From an uncultured Pelagibacteraceae bacterium (GTDB lineage: Bacteria > Pseudomonadota > Alphaproteobacteria > Pelagibacterales > Pelagibacteraceae), in NCBI GenBank assembly GCA_902634485.1, contig CACPKA010000001.1, forward strand, positions 45,721-109,720: a stretch of DNA of 64,000 nt. Reading direction: 5' to 3'. Below are positions 21,267 through 33,146 of the stretch, one piece after another. Position numbers and translations under genes: made by a program. The notes beneath the pieces are model-generated. The model searched no databases. It was not told the origin of the DNA and saw only the letters and a program-made list of their open reading frames with translations. Position 1 is the stretch's first letter. Each line of letters opens with the position of its first letter.

Positions 21267-22802
21267 CTATGAATTAAAGTTTTTTTTAAGTTGAATAATT
21301 ACCTCAGCTAAACTTTTTTCAACACCTTCATCGAGTTTTCCTGTATTTACAATTGAATCTAAAATTTCTGGTTTTTCTGACTTGCATTTTTCTATGATTT
21401 TATTTTCAAAATCAGCAATATTTTTTTGTTCAACATCATCCAGATGACCTTTTACGCCACAAAACACTGAAATTACTTGCTCAGCTACAGTCATAGGAGA
21501 ATATTGTTTTTGTTTTAATAATTCAGTTAATTTAGAACCTCTATTTAAAAGTTTTTGAGTAGAAGCGTCTAAGTCCGACCCAAACTGGGCAAATGCTGCC
21601 ATTTCTCTATATTGGGCAAGTTCAAGTTTCATAGATCCAGAAACTTTTTTCATTGCTTTTGTTTGAGCAGAAGATCCAACTCTTGATACTGATAGTCCAA
21701 CGTTAATTGCTGGCCTTATACCTTGGTTAAACAATTCTGTTTCCAAAAAAATTTGGCCATCTGTAATTGAAATTACATTTGTAGGTATAAACGCAGAAAC
21801 ATCACCACCTTGTGTTTCAATTATTGGAAGAGCAGTTAAAGATCCTCCGCCGTGTTCATCGCTCAATTTAGCTGCTCTTTCTAGTAATCTACTATGTAAA
21901 TAGAATACGTCGCCTGGATAAGCTTCCCTTCCTGGAGGTCTTCTTAATAAAAGTGACATTTGTCTATAAGCAACTGCTTGTTTTGAAAGATCATCATAAA
22001 TAATTAGTGCATGCATTCCATTATCTCTAAAATATTCTCCCATTGCACATCCTGTGTAAGGAGCTAAAAATTGTAGCGGAGCTGCGTCTGAGGCTGTAGC
22101 TGCAACAATTGTAGTGTACTCCATAGCACCAGCTTCTTCTAAAGTTTTTTCAATTTGTCTAACAGTAGATCTTTTTTGACCTATAGCTACATAAACGCAA
22201 TATAACTTTTGCTTTTCATCATTAGACTCGTTAATTTTCTTTTGATTTATAATTGCATCAATAGCAACTGCTGTTTTACCTGTTTGTCTATCACCAATAA
22301 TTAGTTCTCTTTGCCCTCTTCCAATTGGTACGAGACTATCAATAGATTTAAGGCCAGTTTGCATTGGTTCACTAACCGATTTACGTGGAATAATTCCTGG
22401 CGCTTTAACTTCAACTCTACTTCTTTTAACTGTTTTATCTAATGCTCCTTTTCCATCAATTGGGTTTCCTAATCCATCAACTACTCTTCCAAGTAATTCT
22501 TTTCCAACTGGTGTGTCTACAATTGCACCTGTTCTTTTTACAGTGTCACCTTCTTTGATCGCTCTATCATCACCAAAAATTACAACCCCAACATTTTCAC
22601 TTTCTAAATTTAAAGCCATACCTTTAGATCCGTCAGAAAATTCTACCATTTCACCTGCTTGAACATTATCGAGCCCATAAATTCTGGCAATACCGTCACC
22701 AACAGATAAAACTTGACCAACCTCAGTTACTTCAGCTTTGTCTCCATATTTTTTTATCTGTTCTTTTAATATTTTCGTAACTTCAGAAGGATTAATTTCC
22801 AT
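21267..22802 (-). CDS. atpA: ATP synthase F1 subunit alpha
   Basis: The 511-residue non-catalytic nucleotide-binding subunit has an N-terminal barrel ([19 protein letters not shown]), the Walker A GDRQTGKT around residue 170, the Walker [12 protein letters not shown], and the alpha/beta signature region ending in [17 protein letters not shown]. It starts with ATG one base from the atpH stop. All segments of a complete subunit are present. Confidence 0.99.
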   Translation of the reverse strand: MEINPSEVTKILKEQIKKYGDKAEVTEVGQVLSVGDGIARIYGLDNVQAGEMVEFSDGSKGMALNLESENVGVVIFGDDRAIKEGDTVKRTGAIVDTPVGKELLGRVVDGLGNPIDGKGALDKTVKRSRVEVKAPGIIPRKSVSEPMQTGLKSIDSLVPIGRGQRELIIGDRQTGKTAVAIDAIINQKKINESNDEKQKLYCVYVAIGQKRSTVRQIEKTLEEAGAMEYTTIVAATASDAAPLQFLAPYTGCAMGEYFRDNGMHALIIYDDLSKQAVAYRQMSLLLRRPPGREAYPGDVFYLHSRLLERAAKLSDEHGGGSLTALPIIETQGGDVSAFIPTNVISITDGQIFLETELFNQGIRPAINVGLSVSRVGSSAQTKAMKKVSGSMKLELAQYREMAAFAQFGSDLDASTQKLLNRGSKLTELLKQKQYSPMTVAEQVISVFCGVKGHLDDVEQKNIADFENKIIEKCKSEKPEILDSIVNTGKLDEGVEKSLAEVIIQLKKNFNS

Positions 22803-23360
22803 TTATGCTCCAATCATTTTAATTTCTAGATCTTTTAATTTACCTTTTATTGATGTGTCTATCATCACACTTCCAACTTGAATAATTAATCCCCCAATTA
22901 AAGTTGGGTCATATTCATAATCTAATTTTATTTTATTCGAAAAATCTTTCGACAATTCCTCTTTAATTTTATCTACTTGATTTTTATCTAATTGCTTAGC
23001 AGCAATTAACTTGGCTTTTATTTCGCCTCTTTTTTTAGAACAAATATCAACAAAATTTTTTAAAATATTTGTTAAAAAAAATAACCTTTTTTTTTCTACT
23101 AAAAAACATAAGAAATTTTTTAGTAAAATGTTAAAACCATAATGATCAGAAATTTTACTTAATACATTTATTTGATCCTGTTGACTGCTTGTTGGATTTT
23201 TTAAAAATGATTTAAATTCTAAACTACTACTAATTATTTCGTTTAGTAAAAAAACTTGTTTTTCAACATCAGTAATTATTTTGCTTTCTTCTGCCAGTTC
23301 ATAAAGAGCCAAAGAATATCTGCTAGCAGATGTTTCTGAAAATTTATTATTTTTACTCAA
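22803..23360 (-). CDS. atpH: ATP synthase F1 subunit delta
   Basis: The 185-residue subunit joins F1 to the peripheral stalk. It has SASRYSLALYELAEE at the N terminus, FLKNPTSSQQDQ near residue 54 and the family C-terminal segment DPTLIGGLIIQVGSVMIDTSIKGKL. The start is a TTG at 23360 with an AGGA Shine-Dalgarno seven bases upstream, and there is no in-frame ATG close by. It opens the F1 operon. The F0 genes are not in this window, which matches the split F0/F1 operons of Alphaproteobacteria. A 108-base gap precedes it. Confidence 0.95.
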   Translation of the reverse strand: MSKNNKFSETSASRYSLALYELAEESKIITDVEKQVFLLNEIISSSLEFKSFLKNPTSSQQDQINVLSKISDHYGFNILLKNFLCFLVEKKRLFFLTNILKNFVDICSKKRGEIKAKLIAAKQLDKNQVDKIKEELSKDFSNKIKLDYEYDPTLIGGLIIQVGSVMIDTSIKGKLKDLEIKMIGA

Positions 23361-23468
23361 TTTAGATCCTATAATTAACTTGATGAATTTAAAAAGTTGA
23401 ATTTAAATATCATATCAATCTTATGTCTTCAAGTGAGACATAGTGGAAAAAGGGTAATTTTTTTCTCT
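23361..23468 (-). promoter_or_regulatory. Leader/promoter region of the atp operon (boxes not resolved)
   Basis: This gap lies between priA and atpH. It holds an inverted repeat TATGTCT (23422-23428) / AGACATA (23436-23442) with a seven-base loop and several A/T-rich boxes. I could not fix a convincing -35/-10 pair. Neither side of the repeat has the T-run of a terminator. It probably carries the atp promoter, by position only. Confidence 0.3.
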
Positions 23469-25433
23469 CTAATTAAAGCTAATTGGATCAACATCAACTG
23501 AAAGTTTTATTCCTTTTTCAAACTTAAAATTTTTCACTGCTTTAGACAAAGATTCTTGTATCTTTAGTGACCTTTTTCCTCTGATTAATAACCTAATTCT
23601 AAAATTATTTCTGATTTTATAAATTGGAGCATTTACAGGACCTAAAATAAGTGAATTCAATTTAGTAACTAGATATTTTTTGAATTCTAAAGATTGTTTA
23701 TATAGTTTTTTTTCATTTTTTGATGAAATAATTATTGATATAAATCTCTGATATGGAGGTAGATTATTTTTTCTCCTAATATCTAATTCTTTGCTTAGAA
23801 AAATATCAGGATTTTTATTTGTAATAGAATCAATCATGTTTTTTTCTTGGTTATAACTTTGAAAATAAACTGTTGCAGGTTTTCCAGTTCTTCCAGCACG
23901 TCCAGAAAGTTGATGATATAATTGTAAATTTTTTTCTGCACCTCTCAAATCGTGCCCTCTAGAAGATAAATCAATATCAACAACAACAATACAATTTAAA
24001 TTAGGAAAATGAAATCCTTTGGATATTATTTGTGTTCCAATCAAAATTGAAATTTCATTATTTTCAATTTTTTCTAGAATCTTTGAGGAATCTTTTTTAT
24101 TTATAGTATCGCTAGAAAAAATAATATGTTTTTTTTCAGGAAAAATTTTATTTAACTCTTCTGATATTTTTTCAACACCTGGCCCACTAAAAATGAATTG
24201 ACAACTACCACTTATATTTCTTTTACATTCTCTTTTTAAATTTGTTTTAAATCCACAGTAGTGACATAAAAGATTTTTATTATTCTTATGAAAAACTAAA
24301 TTAATTGTACAATTTGGACATGAAAAAACTTTTAAACAATTTTTACATAAAACGTGAGGTGAAAATCCTCTTCTATTTAAAAAAAAAAGTACTTGATCAT
24401 TATTTTCTAAATGTTTTTTTACTTTTTCAATTACTTCGTATGAAAGCCAAGATTTATTCAAATTCTTTGATTTACTTAAATCAATAATCTCATATTTAGG
24501 TAACGAAGCATCCTTAAATCTTCGAAAAATTTTAGAAATTTTATATTTCTTAGATTTGATATTTTCAAATGTTTCGATTGATGGTACCGCAGTAACTAAA
24601 TTTATAGGAATGTTTTGAAAATAGGCTCTGGATATTGCCATATCCCTAGCATTATAGATAACACCTTCATCTTGCTTATAAGATTGATCATGTTCTTCAT
24701 CAACTATTATTAAACCTAAATTTTTGAAAGGTAAAAATAATGAAGATCTTGCTCCTATGACTACTTTTAATTTTCCTTTTGAAATTCCATTCCATATTAT
24801 TTTTTTATTTTTTGCTGTAATTCCTGAATGCCATATAGCTGGACTAAAACCAAAAAAATCTTCAAATCTTTCTTGAAATTGTTTAGTCAATCCAATTTCG
24901 GGTAGCATTATCAATCCTTGAAAACCATCTTTTATTTTTTTTTTTAAAGACTCAAAATAAACAATAGTTTTACCTGAACCAGTTGTTCCTTGAAGAACAT
25001 GTACTCTAAATTTATTACTTTCATGATTTAAATCATTTAATGCTTTTTTTTGTTCATCTGTTAAATGAAAAAATTTTTTTTCTTTTTTTTCTTCAAATAT
25101 TTTAAAATTTTTAGTTAAATTGTCCTTAGCAACATTTCCATTTAATAGTAATAATTTTAATGACATCCCACGTGGAACCAAGTTGTATCTAGAAAACCAA
25201 TTAAGAAAATTTATTGTTTCTATATTAAGTGGAGGAAGATCTAATTTTGAAATTATTTTTTTTATAATAAAATTTTTTTTATTATCTTTTTCAAATTCAT
25301 TCCATACAACGCCTACAATTTTCTTAGTACCAAATGGAATCTGAACAAAATCACCTAATTTTGCATTTATATCACCACTTTCATATGTAAATGGGTAATC
25401 AAATATTTTTGGAATAAGAATCGGAATTTTCAT
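23469..25433 (-). CDS. priA: Primosomal protein N' (PriA helicase)
   Basis: The 654-residue superfamily 2 helicase restarts stalled replication forks. An N-terminal DNA-binding part is followed by helicase motifs: GTTGSGKT around residue 150, DEEHDQSYKQ around 240, and IGTQIISKGFHFPN with SGRAGRTGKP in the second RecA-like domain. The zinc-binding insertion has CKNC, CPNC and CHYC pairs. The fourth pair is unusual (CKRNISGSC instead of the common CPxCG). It is shorter than the E. coli protein. It lies between lpd and the atp genes with no functional link. Confidence 0.94.
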   Translation of the reverse strand: MKIPILIPKIFDYPFTYESGDINAKLGDFVQIPFGTKKIVGVVWNEFEKDNKKNFIIKKIISKLDLPPLNIETINFLNWFSRYNLVPRGMSLKLLLLNGNVAKDNLTKNFKIFEEKKEKKFFHLTDEQKKALNDLNHESNKFRVHVLQGTTGSGKTIVYFESLKKKIKDGFQGLIMLPEIGLTKQFQERFEDFFGFSPAIWHSGITAKNKKIIWNGISKGKLKVVIGARSSLFLPFKNLGLIIVDEEHDQSYKQDEGVIYNARDMAISRAYFQNIPINLVTAVPSIETFENIKSKKYKISKIFRRFKDASLPKYEIIDLSKSKNLNKSWLSYEVIEKVKKHLENNDQVLFFLNRRGFSPHVLCKNCLKVFSCPNCTINLVFHKNNKNLLCHYCGFKTNLKRECKRNISGSCQFIFSGPGVEKISEELNKIFPEKKHIIFSSDTINKKDSSKILEKIENNEISILIGTQIISKGFHFPNLNCIVVVDIDLSSRGHDLRGAEKNLQLYHQLSGRAGRTGKPATVYFQSYNQEKNMIDSITNKNPDIFLSKELDIRRKNNLPPYQRFISIIISSKNEKKLYKQSLEFKKYLVTKLNSLILGPVNAPIYKIRNNFRIRLLIRGKRSLKIQESLSKAVKNFKFEKGIKLSVDVDPISFN

Positions 25434-25455
25434 ATTTGTATAATATGAAAATTTT

Positions 25456-26856
25456 TTACGAGTGTATTGCTCTTTTATCTACTGATAGGGCAGATTCTTT
25501 TATTGCTTCCGAAAAAGTAGGATGGGCATGACAAGTTCTTGCAATATCTTCAGAACTTGCACCAAATTCCATAGCAAGCGCCATTTCTGCAATTAACTCA
25601 CCCGCATTAGATCCAATCATGTGAACACCTAACACTTTGTCTGTTTTACTATCAGCTATTATCTTAACAAATCCATCTGTTTCGTTAATTGTTTTTGCTC
25701 TAGAATTTCCCATCAATGAAAATTTTCCAACTTTATAATTTACTTTATCTGCTTTTAGCTGTTCTTCAGTTTTTCCTATAACTGCAACTTCAGGCGAAGT
25801 ATAAACTACTCCTGGAATTACATCATAATTAACATGTCCAGCTTGTCCATCAATTATTTCTGCTACAGCTATACCTTCATCTTCAGCCTTGTGAGCTAGC
25901 ATAGGTCCATCGATTACATCTCCAATGGCATAAATATTATTTATATTTGTTCGATACTTATTGTCAACTTTAATTCTTTTTTTATCATCTAACTCAATTC
26001 CAATTGTCTCTAAATTTAAATTTTCTATTTTTGGTTTTCTACCAATTGCGATCAATACTACATCGCATTCAAAATCTTTTTTTTCACCTTTTTTGTTCAA
26101 AGATTTTATTTTTATTATATCTGATACTTTACTAATACTCTCGACTTTAGTATCTAGGTGGAATTTAAGACCTTGTTTTTGTAAAATTTTCATAAATTCA
26201 TTAGAAACTTCTCTATCCATCCCTGGTGTTATGTGATTTAGGAATTCAATTATATGGACTTCGCTGCCAAGTCTCGACCATACGGAACCCATTTCTAAGC
26301 CTATATATCCTGCTCCTACAACTAACATTTTTTTTGGAACTGATTTTAGGCTTAATGCTCCAGTTGAAGAAATAATTTTTTTCTCATCAAAACTAACATT
26401 GGGTAAAGAAACAGGTTCTGATCCTGTGCATATAACAATATTATCTGTATCAATTATTTTCTCTGTCTCGTCGGCCCCAACAATAGATAATTTTTTTGAT
26501 GATTTAATACGCGCATGTCCATTTATGAAAGTTATTTTATTTTTTTTTAACAGAAACTCTACACCTTTGGTTAAATTCATTACCGCTTTTTCTTTATTTT
26601 TCATCATTTTTTCTAAGTTTAATTTTATAGATTCAATTTCTATTCCTTTATCAGATAATTTTTTTGCTTCATGAAATTTTTCAGATAGGTTTAATAAACT
26701 TTTGGAAGGTATGCAGCCAACATTTAAACAAGTTCCACCTAAAGTTTCTCTTGAGTCAATACATGCTGTTTTGTAACCTAGTTGAGCCAACCTAATTGAA
26801 CAAACATATCCTGCTGGCCCACCACCTACTACAACTACATTGTAATTTTCTGACAT
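25456..26856 (-). CDS. lpd: Dihydrolipoyl dehydrogenase (E3)
   Basis: The 466-residue flavoprotein reoxidises dihydrolipoyl groups with NAD. It has the FAD motif VVGGGPAGYVCSIRLAQ (residues 9-25), the redox disulfide in GGTCLNVGCIPSK (near residues 41-53), the NAD motif VVGAGYIGLEMGSVW (about 178-192), the second FAD motif IYAIGDVIDGPMLAHKA and the dimer-interface HAHPTFSE with its catalytic His-Glu pair. It directly follows sucB and so serves the 2-oxoglutarate dehydrogenase complex. It may also serve other complexes. Confidence 0.97.
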   Translation of the reverse strand: MSENYNVVVVGGGPAGYVCSIRLAQLGYKTACIDSRETLGGTCLNVGCIPSKSLLNLSEKFHEAKKLSDKGIEIESIKLNLEKMMKNKEKAVMNLTKGVEFLLKKNKITFINGHARIKSSKKLSIVGADETEKIIDTDNIVICTGSEPVSLPNVSFDEKKIISSTGALSLKSVPKKMLVVGAGYIGLEMGSVWSRLGSEVHIIEFLNHITPGMDREVSNEFMKILQKQGLKFHLDTKVESISKVSDIIKIKSLNKKGEKKDFECDVVLIAIGRKPKIENLNLETIGIELDDKKRIKVDNKYRTNINNIYAIGDVIDGPMLAHKAEDEGIAVAEIIDGQAGHVNYDVIPGVVYTSPEVAVIGKTEEQLKADKVNYKVGKFSLMGNSRAKTINETDGFVKIIADSKTDKVLGVHMIGSNAGELIAEMALAMEFGASSEDIARTCHAHPTFSEAIKESALSVDKRAIHS

Positions 26857-26860
26857 ATTA

Positions 26861-28180
26861 TTATAAATCTAAAAAAAGTCTTCTCGGATCTTCAAGATTT
26901 TCTTTAATGCATTTTAAAAATGAAACTGAATCCTTTCCATCTATTATTCTATGATCATAAGATAAAGCCAAATACATCATAGGTTTAATTTTTATCTCTC
27001 CATTAAAAACTACTGGTCTTTCGATTACATTATGCATTCCTAATATTCCAGATTGTGGAACGTTGAGAATGGGAGTTGAAAGCATAGATCCATAAACACC
27101 TCCATTACTAATTGTAAATGTTCCACCTTGAAGATCTTCGACAGTTAATTTTCCTTCTCTTGCTTTTTCAGATATATTTTTTATATTTTTTTCTATATCT
27201 GAAAAAGATAATTCGTCTGCATTCTTCAAAACAGGTACAACTAAACCCTTATCAGTTCCAACTGCAAAACTTATATTGTAATAATTTTTATATATAATTT
27301 CATCATTATCTATTTCGGCATTTATTGCTGGAAAGTTTTTTAATCCAACAATACAAGCTTTAACAAAAAAAGACATAAAACCTAATTTAACTCCAAACCT
27401 ACTTGTAAAATCTTCTTGATGATTTTTTCTCATTTGAATAATTTCACTCATATCTAGTTCATTGAAGGTTGTAAGAATTGCAGCATTTTCTTGTGCTTGC
27501 TTTAATCTCTTCGCAATTGTAGATCTCAGCCTTGACATTCTAATTCTTTCTTCATGTCCATATTTTATCTTTCTCTCTGATGGTTTAGGAATTACACTCA
27601 TTAAGTTTATCAAGTCACCTTTAAGAACTCTTCCTTCTTTACCAGAACCCGAAACACTTTCTATATCTATATTTTTTTCCTCTACTATTTTTCTTACAGC
27701 AGGGGACAAAGTTTGACTCGATTCATTTTTTTCAATTTTACTAACTGGCAATACTTCATTTTTTAAAACAAGAGGCTCAGGCTCATCTAAAACTAAAGCT
27801 TCTTCTTTTTGTTTGGTGCTTATTTTTTTTTCTAGCTTAACAACATTATTATCAAAAAGTTTTGGTTCTACTTTTACAGTTTCTTTTTTTTTTGGTAATT
27901 CTTCTACTTCTGGAATATTTTTTTTTATTTTTAACTCTGATTTTTCATTTGTAACTTCCCCTAATATTGAACCCACTTCAACTACTTCTCCATCTCTTGC
28001 CTTTATTTCGGATAATATTCCACTCACTGGAGAAGGGACTTCTAAATTAACTTTATCAGTTTCAAGTTCTACTAAAGGTTCGTCTGCTTCTATGGATTCA
28101 CCTACATTTTTTAACCATTTAACTACTGTTGCTTCGTTAATGCTTTCACCCAAAGCTGGTACTAAAATTTTTTCACTCAT
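26861..28180 (-). CDS. sucB: Dihydrolipoyllysine succinyltransferase (2-oxoglutarate dehydrogenase E2)
   Basis: The 439-residue E2 subunit has one N-terminal lipoyl domain (about 2-75, with the lipoyl lysine in ETDKVNLEV), a charged linker, a peripheral subunit-binding domain ([15 protein letters not shown], then [13 protein letters not shown], about 155-192) and a catalytic core ending in [15 protein letters not shown] with the active-site His and Asp. It transfers succinyl groups to CoA in the TCA cycle. The start overlaps the sucA stop by eight bases. Confidence 0.97.
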   Translation of the reverse strand: MSEKILVPALGESINEATVVKWLKNVGESIEADEPLVELETDKVNLEVPSPVSGILSEIKARDGEVVEVGSILGEVTNEKSELKIKKNIPEVEELPKKKETVKVEPKLFDNNVVKLEKKISTKQKEEALVLDEPEPLVLKNEVLPVSKIEKNESSQTLSPAVRKIVEEKNIDIESVSGSGKEGRVLKGDLINLMSVIPKPSERKIKYGHEERIRMSRLRSTIAKRLKQAQENAAILTTFNELDMSEIIQMRKNHQEDFTSRFGVKLGFMSFFVKACIVGLKNFPAINAEIDNDEIIYKNYYNISFAVGTDKGLVVPVLKNADELSFSDIEKNIKNISEKAREGKLTVEDLQGGTFTISNGGVYGSMLSTPILNVPQSGILGMHNVIERPVVFNGEIKIKPMMYLALSYDHRIIDGKDSVSFLKCIKENLEDPRRLFLDL

Positions 28181-31067
28181 TATTAAATACTTTTCCTATA
28201 ATTTCTTTTTGTTGAGAAAGATGTCTTTTTGCATAACCTGTAGCAGGCGTGGCAGCTGTATTTCTTCCTATATAAGAAATCTTATTATATTTAGCTTTAA
28301 TATGATCTAAAGTCCATTGGATATAATCTCGCACAGAAAACCAAGCTCCCATATTTTTGGGTTCTTCCTGACACCAATAAAATTTAGCATTATCTTTAAA
28401 TGCTTTAATTTCTTTAACTAATGACTTTATTGGAAATGGATAAAGTTGTTCGATTCTCAATAAAAGAATATCATTTTTTCCTAAACTTTCACGAGCATCT
28501 AATAAATCAAAATAAACTTTTCCAGAACATAAAATAACTTTCTTAATTTCTTTATCTTTTTTTAATTTTATAAAATTATTTTTTTGCTCCTGAGCATGAT
28601 CCCATAAAACTCTATGAAAAGAATTTTGTTTTCCAAAATCTTCTAGATTAGAAACACAAAGTTTGTTTCTTAATAGTGATTTAGGAGTCATAATAACTAG
28701 TGGTTTTCTAAAATCTCTATGAATTTGACGCCTTAAAGCATGAAAATAATTTGCTGGAGTAGTGCAATTCATAACTTGTAAATTTTCTTTTGCACACAAT
28801 TGCAAAAATCTCTCTAGCCTTCCAGATGAATGTTCTGGTCCTTGACCTTCATAACCATGAGGTAACAACATCACTAAGCCAGATGCTCTAGACCATTTTC
28901 TTTCGCCAGAAGCAATAAATTGATCTATTATTATTTGAGCTCCATTTGCAAAATCTCCAAATTGTGCTTCCCAAATAGTTAAAGTGTTTGGTTCTACCAG
29001 ACTATATCCATATTCAAAACCTAAGACAGCTAATTCTGAAAGTAAACTATCTACTATCTCAAATCTCTTTTGTTTTTTAGAAATATTATTAAGTGGAACA
29101 TATCTTGAATTGTCTAATTGGTTTCTTAAAACTGAATGCCTTTGACTAAAAGTACCTCTTCCAGAGTCTTGTCCTACTAATCTTACTGGAAAACCTTCTT
29201 CCAAAAGTGAACCAAATGCTAATGCTTCTGCTGTTGACCAATCGATATTTTTTTTTTGCTTAATCGCCTGATACCTCGAATTAAAAATTCGTTTAATTGT
29301 TTTATGTATGTTTGTTTCTTCAGGAATTAAATTAATTTTCTCAGAAATTGCTATCAATTGTTCTACTTTAACTCCACTTTTACCTCTTTTATCTTTACCT
29401 CTCTCAGGCTTATAGCGGCTCCATGCTCCTTCGAACCATTCTAATTTGGGTTTATAATTTTTTGAATTTTTATATTGTTCATCAAGTAAAGCTTTAAATT
29501 CTTTATTTTGATTATCAAAATATTCATTAGTTATAACTCCTTCATTTATCAGTTTTTCTCCATATATTTTTAAAGTAGATGGATGGGATTTGATTTTTTT
29601 ATACATTAATGGCTGAGTAAAAGATGGCTCATCTCCTTCATTATGGCCAAATCTTCTATAACAAAACATATCAATAACTACATCTCTATTAAATTTTAAT
29701 CTAAACTCAGTAGCAATCCTTGCTGCATAAACTGTAGCTTCAGGATCGTCTCCATTTACATGTAGTATTGGTGCTTCTACCATTTTTGCTACATCAGATG
29801 GATACGGAGATGATCTTGCAAACCTAGGGCTAGTTGTAAATCCAATTTGATTGTTAATAATGATATGAATAGTTCCACCTGTATTATGTCCTGGAAGACC
29901 TGACATTGCAAAACATTCAGCAACTATTCCTTGTGCAGCAAAAGCAGCATCGCCATGAATTAATATTGGTATTACTTTATTTCTTTCATAATCTTTATGA
30001 AAATATTGTTTTGCTCTAGTTTGTCCCAAAACAACAGGATTAACTGCCTCTAGATGTGAAGGATTATCAGTAAGACTTATATGTACAGAATTTCCATCAA
30101 ATTCTCTGTTTGAAGATGCGCCTAAATGATACTTAACATCGCCAGCACTTTCTTCCGCTGAAGAATCCAGTTCACCAGCAAATTCATTAAAAATTCTTTT
30201 ATATGATTTTTGTAATAAATTAGCTAAAACATTCAATCTGCCTCTGTGAGACATTCCTATTTTAACTTCTTTGATTTTACTTTGGCCTCCTATTTTAATT
30301 ATTTGTTCTAAAGCAGGAATTAAACTTTCACCCCCGTCTATACCAAAGCGTTTTGTACCAATATATTTTGTATGTAAAAATTTTTCAAAACCTTCAGCGT
30401 AAATTAGTCTGCCTAATATTGCTAATTTTCCATTTTTTGTAAATTTTAGTGCATTTCCATCTTTCTCTATTCTATCTCTAAACCACTTTCTTTCTTTTGG
30501 ATTTGATATATGCATAAATTCATACCCAATTGATCCACAATATGTTTTTCTTAAAAAAGTTAATATTTCTCTTATAGTTCCATATTGTCTATGCAATATG
30601 CCATCAAGAAAAATTTTATGATCATAATCACCTTTTTTAAAACCGTGATACTCTGGATGTAGTTCATCAATATACTCCGAGGTTTTAAGTCCAAGTGGAT
30701 CGAGTTTAGCTAGAAGATTCCCTTGAGTTCTATATGCTCTTATCAAAGTAACAGCTCGAACCGAGTCTTTTCTTGATTGTTCATCATTTTCAATAAACTC
30801 ATTTTCTTTTTTTGAAATATTTTTTTCTTCGAATTTTTTTAAAATTTCATTTTCATTAATTTTTCTTTTTCTTTGCCAAGAAGGTCCATTAATATCTTTT
30901 ATTATTAATTCTGATTCTTCATCCAAATCCTCAAAATATTTTTTCCAACTTAAAGGTAATTCAGGATCTTTTTTGATAAACTTAAGATACATCTGCTCAA
31001 TAAATTCAAAATTTGACCTATTAAGAAATGACGTTTTTTTTGCATCAAAGTTTTTTGAAGAAGACAT
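28173..31067 (-). CDS. sucA: 2-Oxoglutarate dehydrogenase E1
   Basis: The 964-residue thiamine diphosphate enzyme decarboxylates 2-oxoglutarate. Its N terminus has the short E2-binding helix ([20 protein letters not shown]). Other marks are [30 protein letters not shown] with the ThDP/Mg2+ site, [17 protein letters not shown] and [19 protein letters not shown]. Length is usual for OdhA/SucA. It is part of the sucC-sucD-sucA-sucB-lpd run. About 34 bases separate it from sucD. Confidence 0.97.
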   Translation of the reverse strand: MSSSKNFDAKKTSFLNRSNFEFIEQMYLKFIKKDPELPLSWKKYFEDLDEESELIIKDINGPSWQRKRKINENEILKKFEEKNISKKENEFIENDEQSRKDSVRAVTLIRAYRTQGNLLAKLDPLGLKTSEYIDELHPEYHGFKKGDYDHKIFLDGILHRQYGTIREILTFLRKTYCGSIGYEFMHISNPKERKWFRDRIEKDGNALKFTKNGKLAILGRLIYAEGFEKFLHTKYIGTKRFGIDGGESLIPALEQIIKIGGQSKIKEVKIGMSHRGRLNVLANLLQKSYKRIFNEFAGELDSSAEESAGDVKYHLGASSNREFDGNSVHISLTDNPSHLEAVNPVVLGQTRAKQYFHKDYERNKVIPILIHGDAAFAAQGIVAECFAMSGLPGHNTGGTIHIIINNQIGFTTSPRFARSSPYPSDVAKMVEAPILHVNGDDPEATVYAARIATEFRLKFNRDVVIDMFCYRRFGHNEGDEPSFTQPLMYKKIKSHPSTLKIYGEKLINEGVITNEYFDNQNKEFKALLDEQYKNSKNYKPKLEWFEGAWSRYKPERGKDKRGKSGVKVEQLIAISEKINLIPEETNIHKTIKRIFNSRYQAIKQKKNIDWSTAEALAFGSLLEEGFPVRLVGQDSGRGTFSQRHSVLRNQLDNSRYVPLNNISKKQKRFEIVDSLLSELAVLGFEYGYSLVEPNTLTIWEAQFGDFANGAQIIIDQFIASGERKWSRASGLVMLLPHGYEGQGPEHSSGRLERFLQLCAKENLQVMNCTTPANYFHALRRQIHRDFRKPLVIMTPKSLLRNKLCVSNLEDFGKQNSFHRVLWDHAQEQKNNFIKLKKDKEIKKVILCSGKVYFDLLDARESLGKNDILLLRIEQLYPFPIKSLVKEIKAFKDNAKFYWCQEEPKNMGAWFSVRDYIQWTLDHIKAKYNKISYIGRNTAATPATGYAKRHLSQQKEIIGKVFNNE

Positions 31068-31101
31068 TAATAATAATATTATAATATTTGAAAAGTATTT
31101 T

Positions 31102-31977
31102 TCAATTAGACAATTTATTTAATAAAGTTTTACCTATTTCTGAAGGAGAATGCGCTATAGTTATGCCACATTCTTCCATTTTTTTTATCTTTTCCTTTGC
31201 TCCACCTTTGCCTTTAGAAATAATTGCTCCTGCATGCCCCATTCTTCTTCCTTTGGGGGCAGTAATTCCAGCTATAAATCCAACTACTGGTTTTTTAATT
31301 TTATGGTTTTTTAAAAATTCAGAAGCTTCCTCTTCTGCAGTTCCACCTATTTCTCCTATAATTAATATGGATTTTGTTTCATCATCTTTTAAAAACAAAT
31401 CTAAACAATCAATGAAATTTGTGCCATTAATAGGATCTCCGCCTATTCCAATACATGTTGATTGTCCAAGACCATTTTCAGAAGTTTGTGCAACCGCTTC
31501 ATATGTTAAAGTTCCTGACCTTGAAACAATTCCAACAGATCCTTTTTTATGAATATTTCCTGGCATTATTCCTATTTTGCATTCTTCTGGTGTTATTATT
31601 CCTGGGCAATTCGGTCCTATCAATCTACTTTTTGAACCATCTAATTTTTTTTTTACTTTGAGCATATCCAATACTGGTATACCTTCAGTTATACAGACTA
31701 TAATTTCCATCGATGACTCTATCGCTTCAATAATTGCATCTGAGGCAAATTTTGCAGGAACATATATCATTGTTGCAGTTGCTCCGGTTTCTTTTTTAGC
31801 TTCTTGAACAGTATTAAAAACAGGCTTTTCTAAATGCTTTTGACCACCTTTTTTTGGAGTTACACCTCCAACTAAATTTGTTCCATATTTTATAGCCTGT
31901 TCAGAATGAAAAGTTCCATGAGATCCAGTAAAACCCTGGCAAATAACTTTTGTATGTTTATTTATTAAAATTGACAT
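31102..31977 (-). CDS. sucD: Succinate-CoA ligase subunit alpha
   Basis: The 291-residue alpha subunit binds CoA through [15 protein letters not shown] (residues 14-28). It contains [21 protein letters not shown] and [10 protein letters not shown]. The catalytic phosphohistidine is in [11 protein letters not shown]. It forms succinate and a nucleoside triphosphate from succinyl-CoA. It lies six bases after sucC. Confidence 0.97.
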   Translation of the reverse strand: MSILINKHTKVICQGFTGSHGTFHSEQAIKYGTNLVGGVTPKKGGQKHLEKPVFNTVQEAKKETGATATMIYVPAKFASDAIIEAIESSMEIIVCITEGIPVLDMLKVKKKLDGSKSRLIGPNCPGIITPEECKIGIMPGNIHKKGSVGIVSRSGTLTYEAVAQTSENGLGQSTCIGIGGDPINGTNFIDCLDLFLKDDETKSILIIGEIGGTAEEEASEFLKNHKIKKPVVGFIAGITAPKGRRMGHAGAIISKGKGGAKEKIKKMEECGITIAHSPSEIGKTLLNKLSN

Positions 31978-31983
31978 AAATAA

Positions 31984-33144
31984 TTAGTTTACAGCTTGCA
32001 CAATTTTTTTAGCGGCATCATCTAAGTTTTCTGCTGAAGTAAGCTTTAAACCAGAATTATCTAAAATATCTTTTCCTTCCTTATAATTTGTACCTGCAAG
32101 TCTTACAACTAAAGGTACATTAATTTTTATTTCTTTAGCAGCATCTACTACTCCTTGAGCAAGCACATCACATTTCATTATTCCACCAAAAATATTTATT
32201 AAAATACCTTTTACATTTTTATCAGATAGAATTATTTTTAAAGCTGCAGAAACTTTTTCTTTTGATGCTCCTCCTCCAACATCTAAAAAATTCGCTGGTT
32301 CTTTTCCATAAAGTTTTATTATATCCATTGTAGCCATAGCAAGACCCGCTCCATTGACCATACAACCAATATTTCCATCAAGTTTTATATATGATAAATT
32401 ATACTTGCTAGCTTCAACTTCAGTAGGATTTTCTTCGTTTAAATCTCTTAACTTTAATATTTCTGGTTGCCTATATAGTGAATTATCATCAAAATTAATT
32501 TTAGCATCTAAACAAATAACTTTTTTATCCTTGGTCAAAATAAGTGGATTTATTTCCACAAGACTGGCATCAGTACTTAAAAACATTTTATAAATTGATT
32601 TGATTAAAGAAATAGCTGCTAATTTTGAACTATCTTCAAGATTGAAAATTTTAATTATTCTTTCACAATTATCTTTTGAAATATCTTCACTAACATCCAA
32701 CTTGGTAGTAATTATTTTTTCTGGTTTATTTTTTGCTACATCTTCTATATCCATACCTCCTTGATCGCTAGATATAAAAGCTATTTTAGAACTTTCCCTG
32801 TCTACTAAACATGAAAGGTAAAATTCTTTTTCAATACTAGAAATTTCTTCTACATATAACCTTTTTACTTCTTTGCCTTCTGAGCTTGTTTGAGGCGTTA
32901 TCAATTTTTTACCCAATAATTCTTTTGATGCCTGGGTCAATTCATCAATGTTGTTAAGTATTTTTATACCTCCTGCCTTACCTCTTCCTCCAGCATGAAT
33001 TTGTGCTTTAAGCACATATTTTTCAGTATTTAATTTTTTAGCTTTCTGTATAAGATCCTCAACTGAAAAAGCAAATACACCATTTGGGACCTTTATTCCA
33101 AATTCCTTTAAAATTTGTTTAGCTTGATGCTCGTGAATATTCAT
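31984..33144 (-). CDS. sucC: Succinate-CoA ligase subunit beta
   Basis: The 386-residue beta subunit has an ATP-grasp domain (MNIHEHQAKQILKEFGI, AQIHAGGRGKAGGIK near residue 46) and a C-terminal CoA-ligase domain with GCMVNGAGLAMATMD, FLDVGGGASKEKV and NIFGGIMKCD. It pairs with sucD. ATP or GTP preference cannot be judged safely from the sequence. It is followed by sucD in the same direction and lies two bases after mdh. Confidence 0.97.
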   Translation of the reverse strand: MNIHEHQAKQILKEFGIKVPNGVFAFSVEDLIQKAKKLNTEKYVLKAQIHAGGRGKAGGIKILNNIDELTQASKELLGKKLITPQTSSEGKEVKRLYVEEISSIEKEFYLSCLVDRESSKIAFISSDQGGMDIEDVAKNKPEKIITTKLDVSEDISKDNCERIIKIFNLEDSSKLAAISLIKSIYKMFLSTDASLVEINPLILTKDKKVICLDAKINFDDNSLYRQPEILKLRDLNEENPTEVEASKYNLSYIKLDGNIGCMVNGAGLAMATMDIIKLYGKEPANFLDVGGGASKEKVSAALKIILSDKNVKGILINIFGGIMKCDVLAQGVVDAAKEIKINVPLVVRLAGTNYKEGKDILDNSGLKLTSAENLDDAAKKIVQAVN

Positions 33145-33146
33145 TA

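Noticed and set aside
23422..23442. Terminator upstream of atpH
   Set aside because: The stem is A/T-rich, only seven pairs, and has no T-run on either strand.
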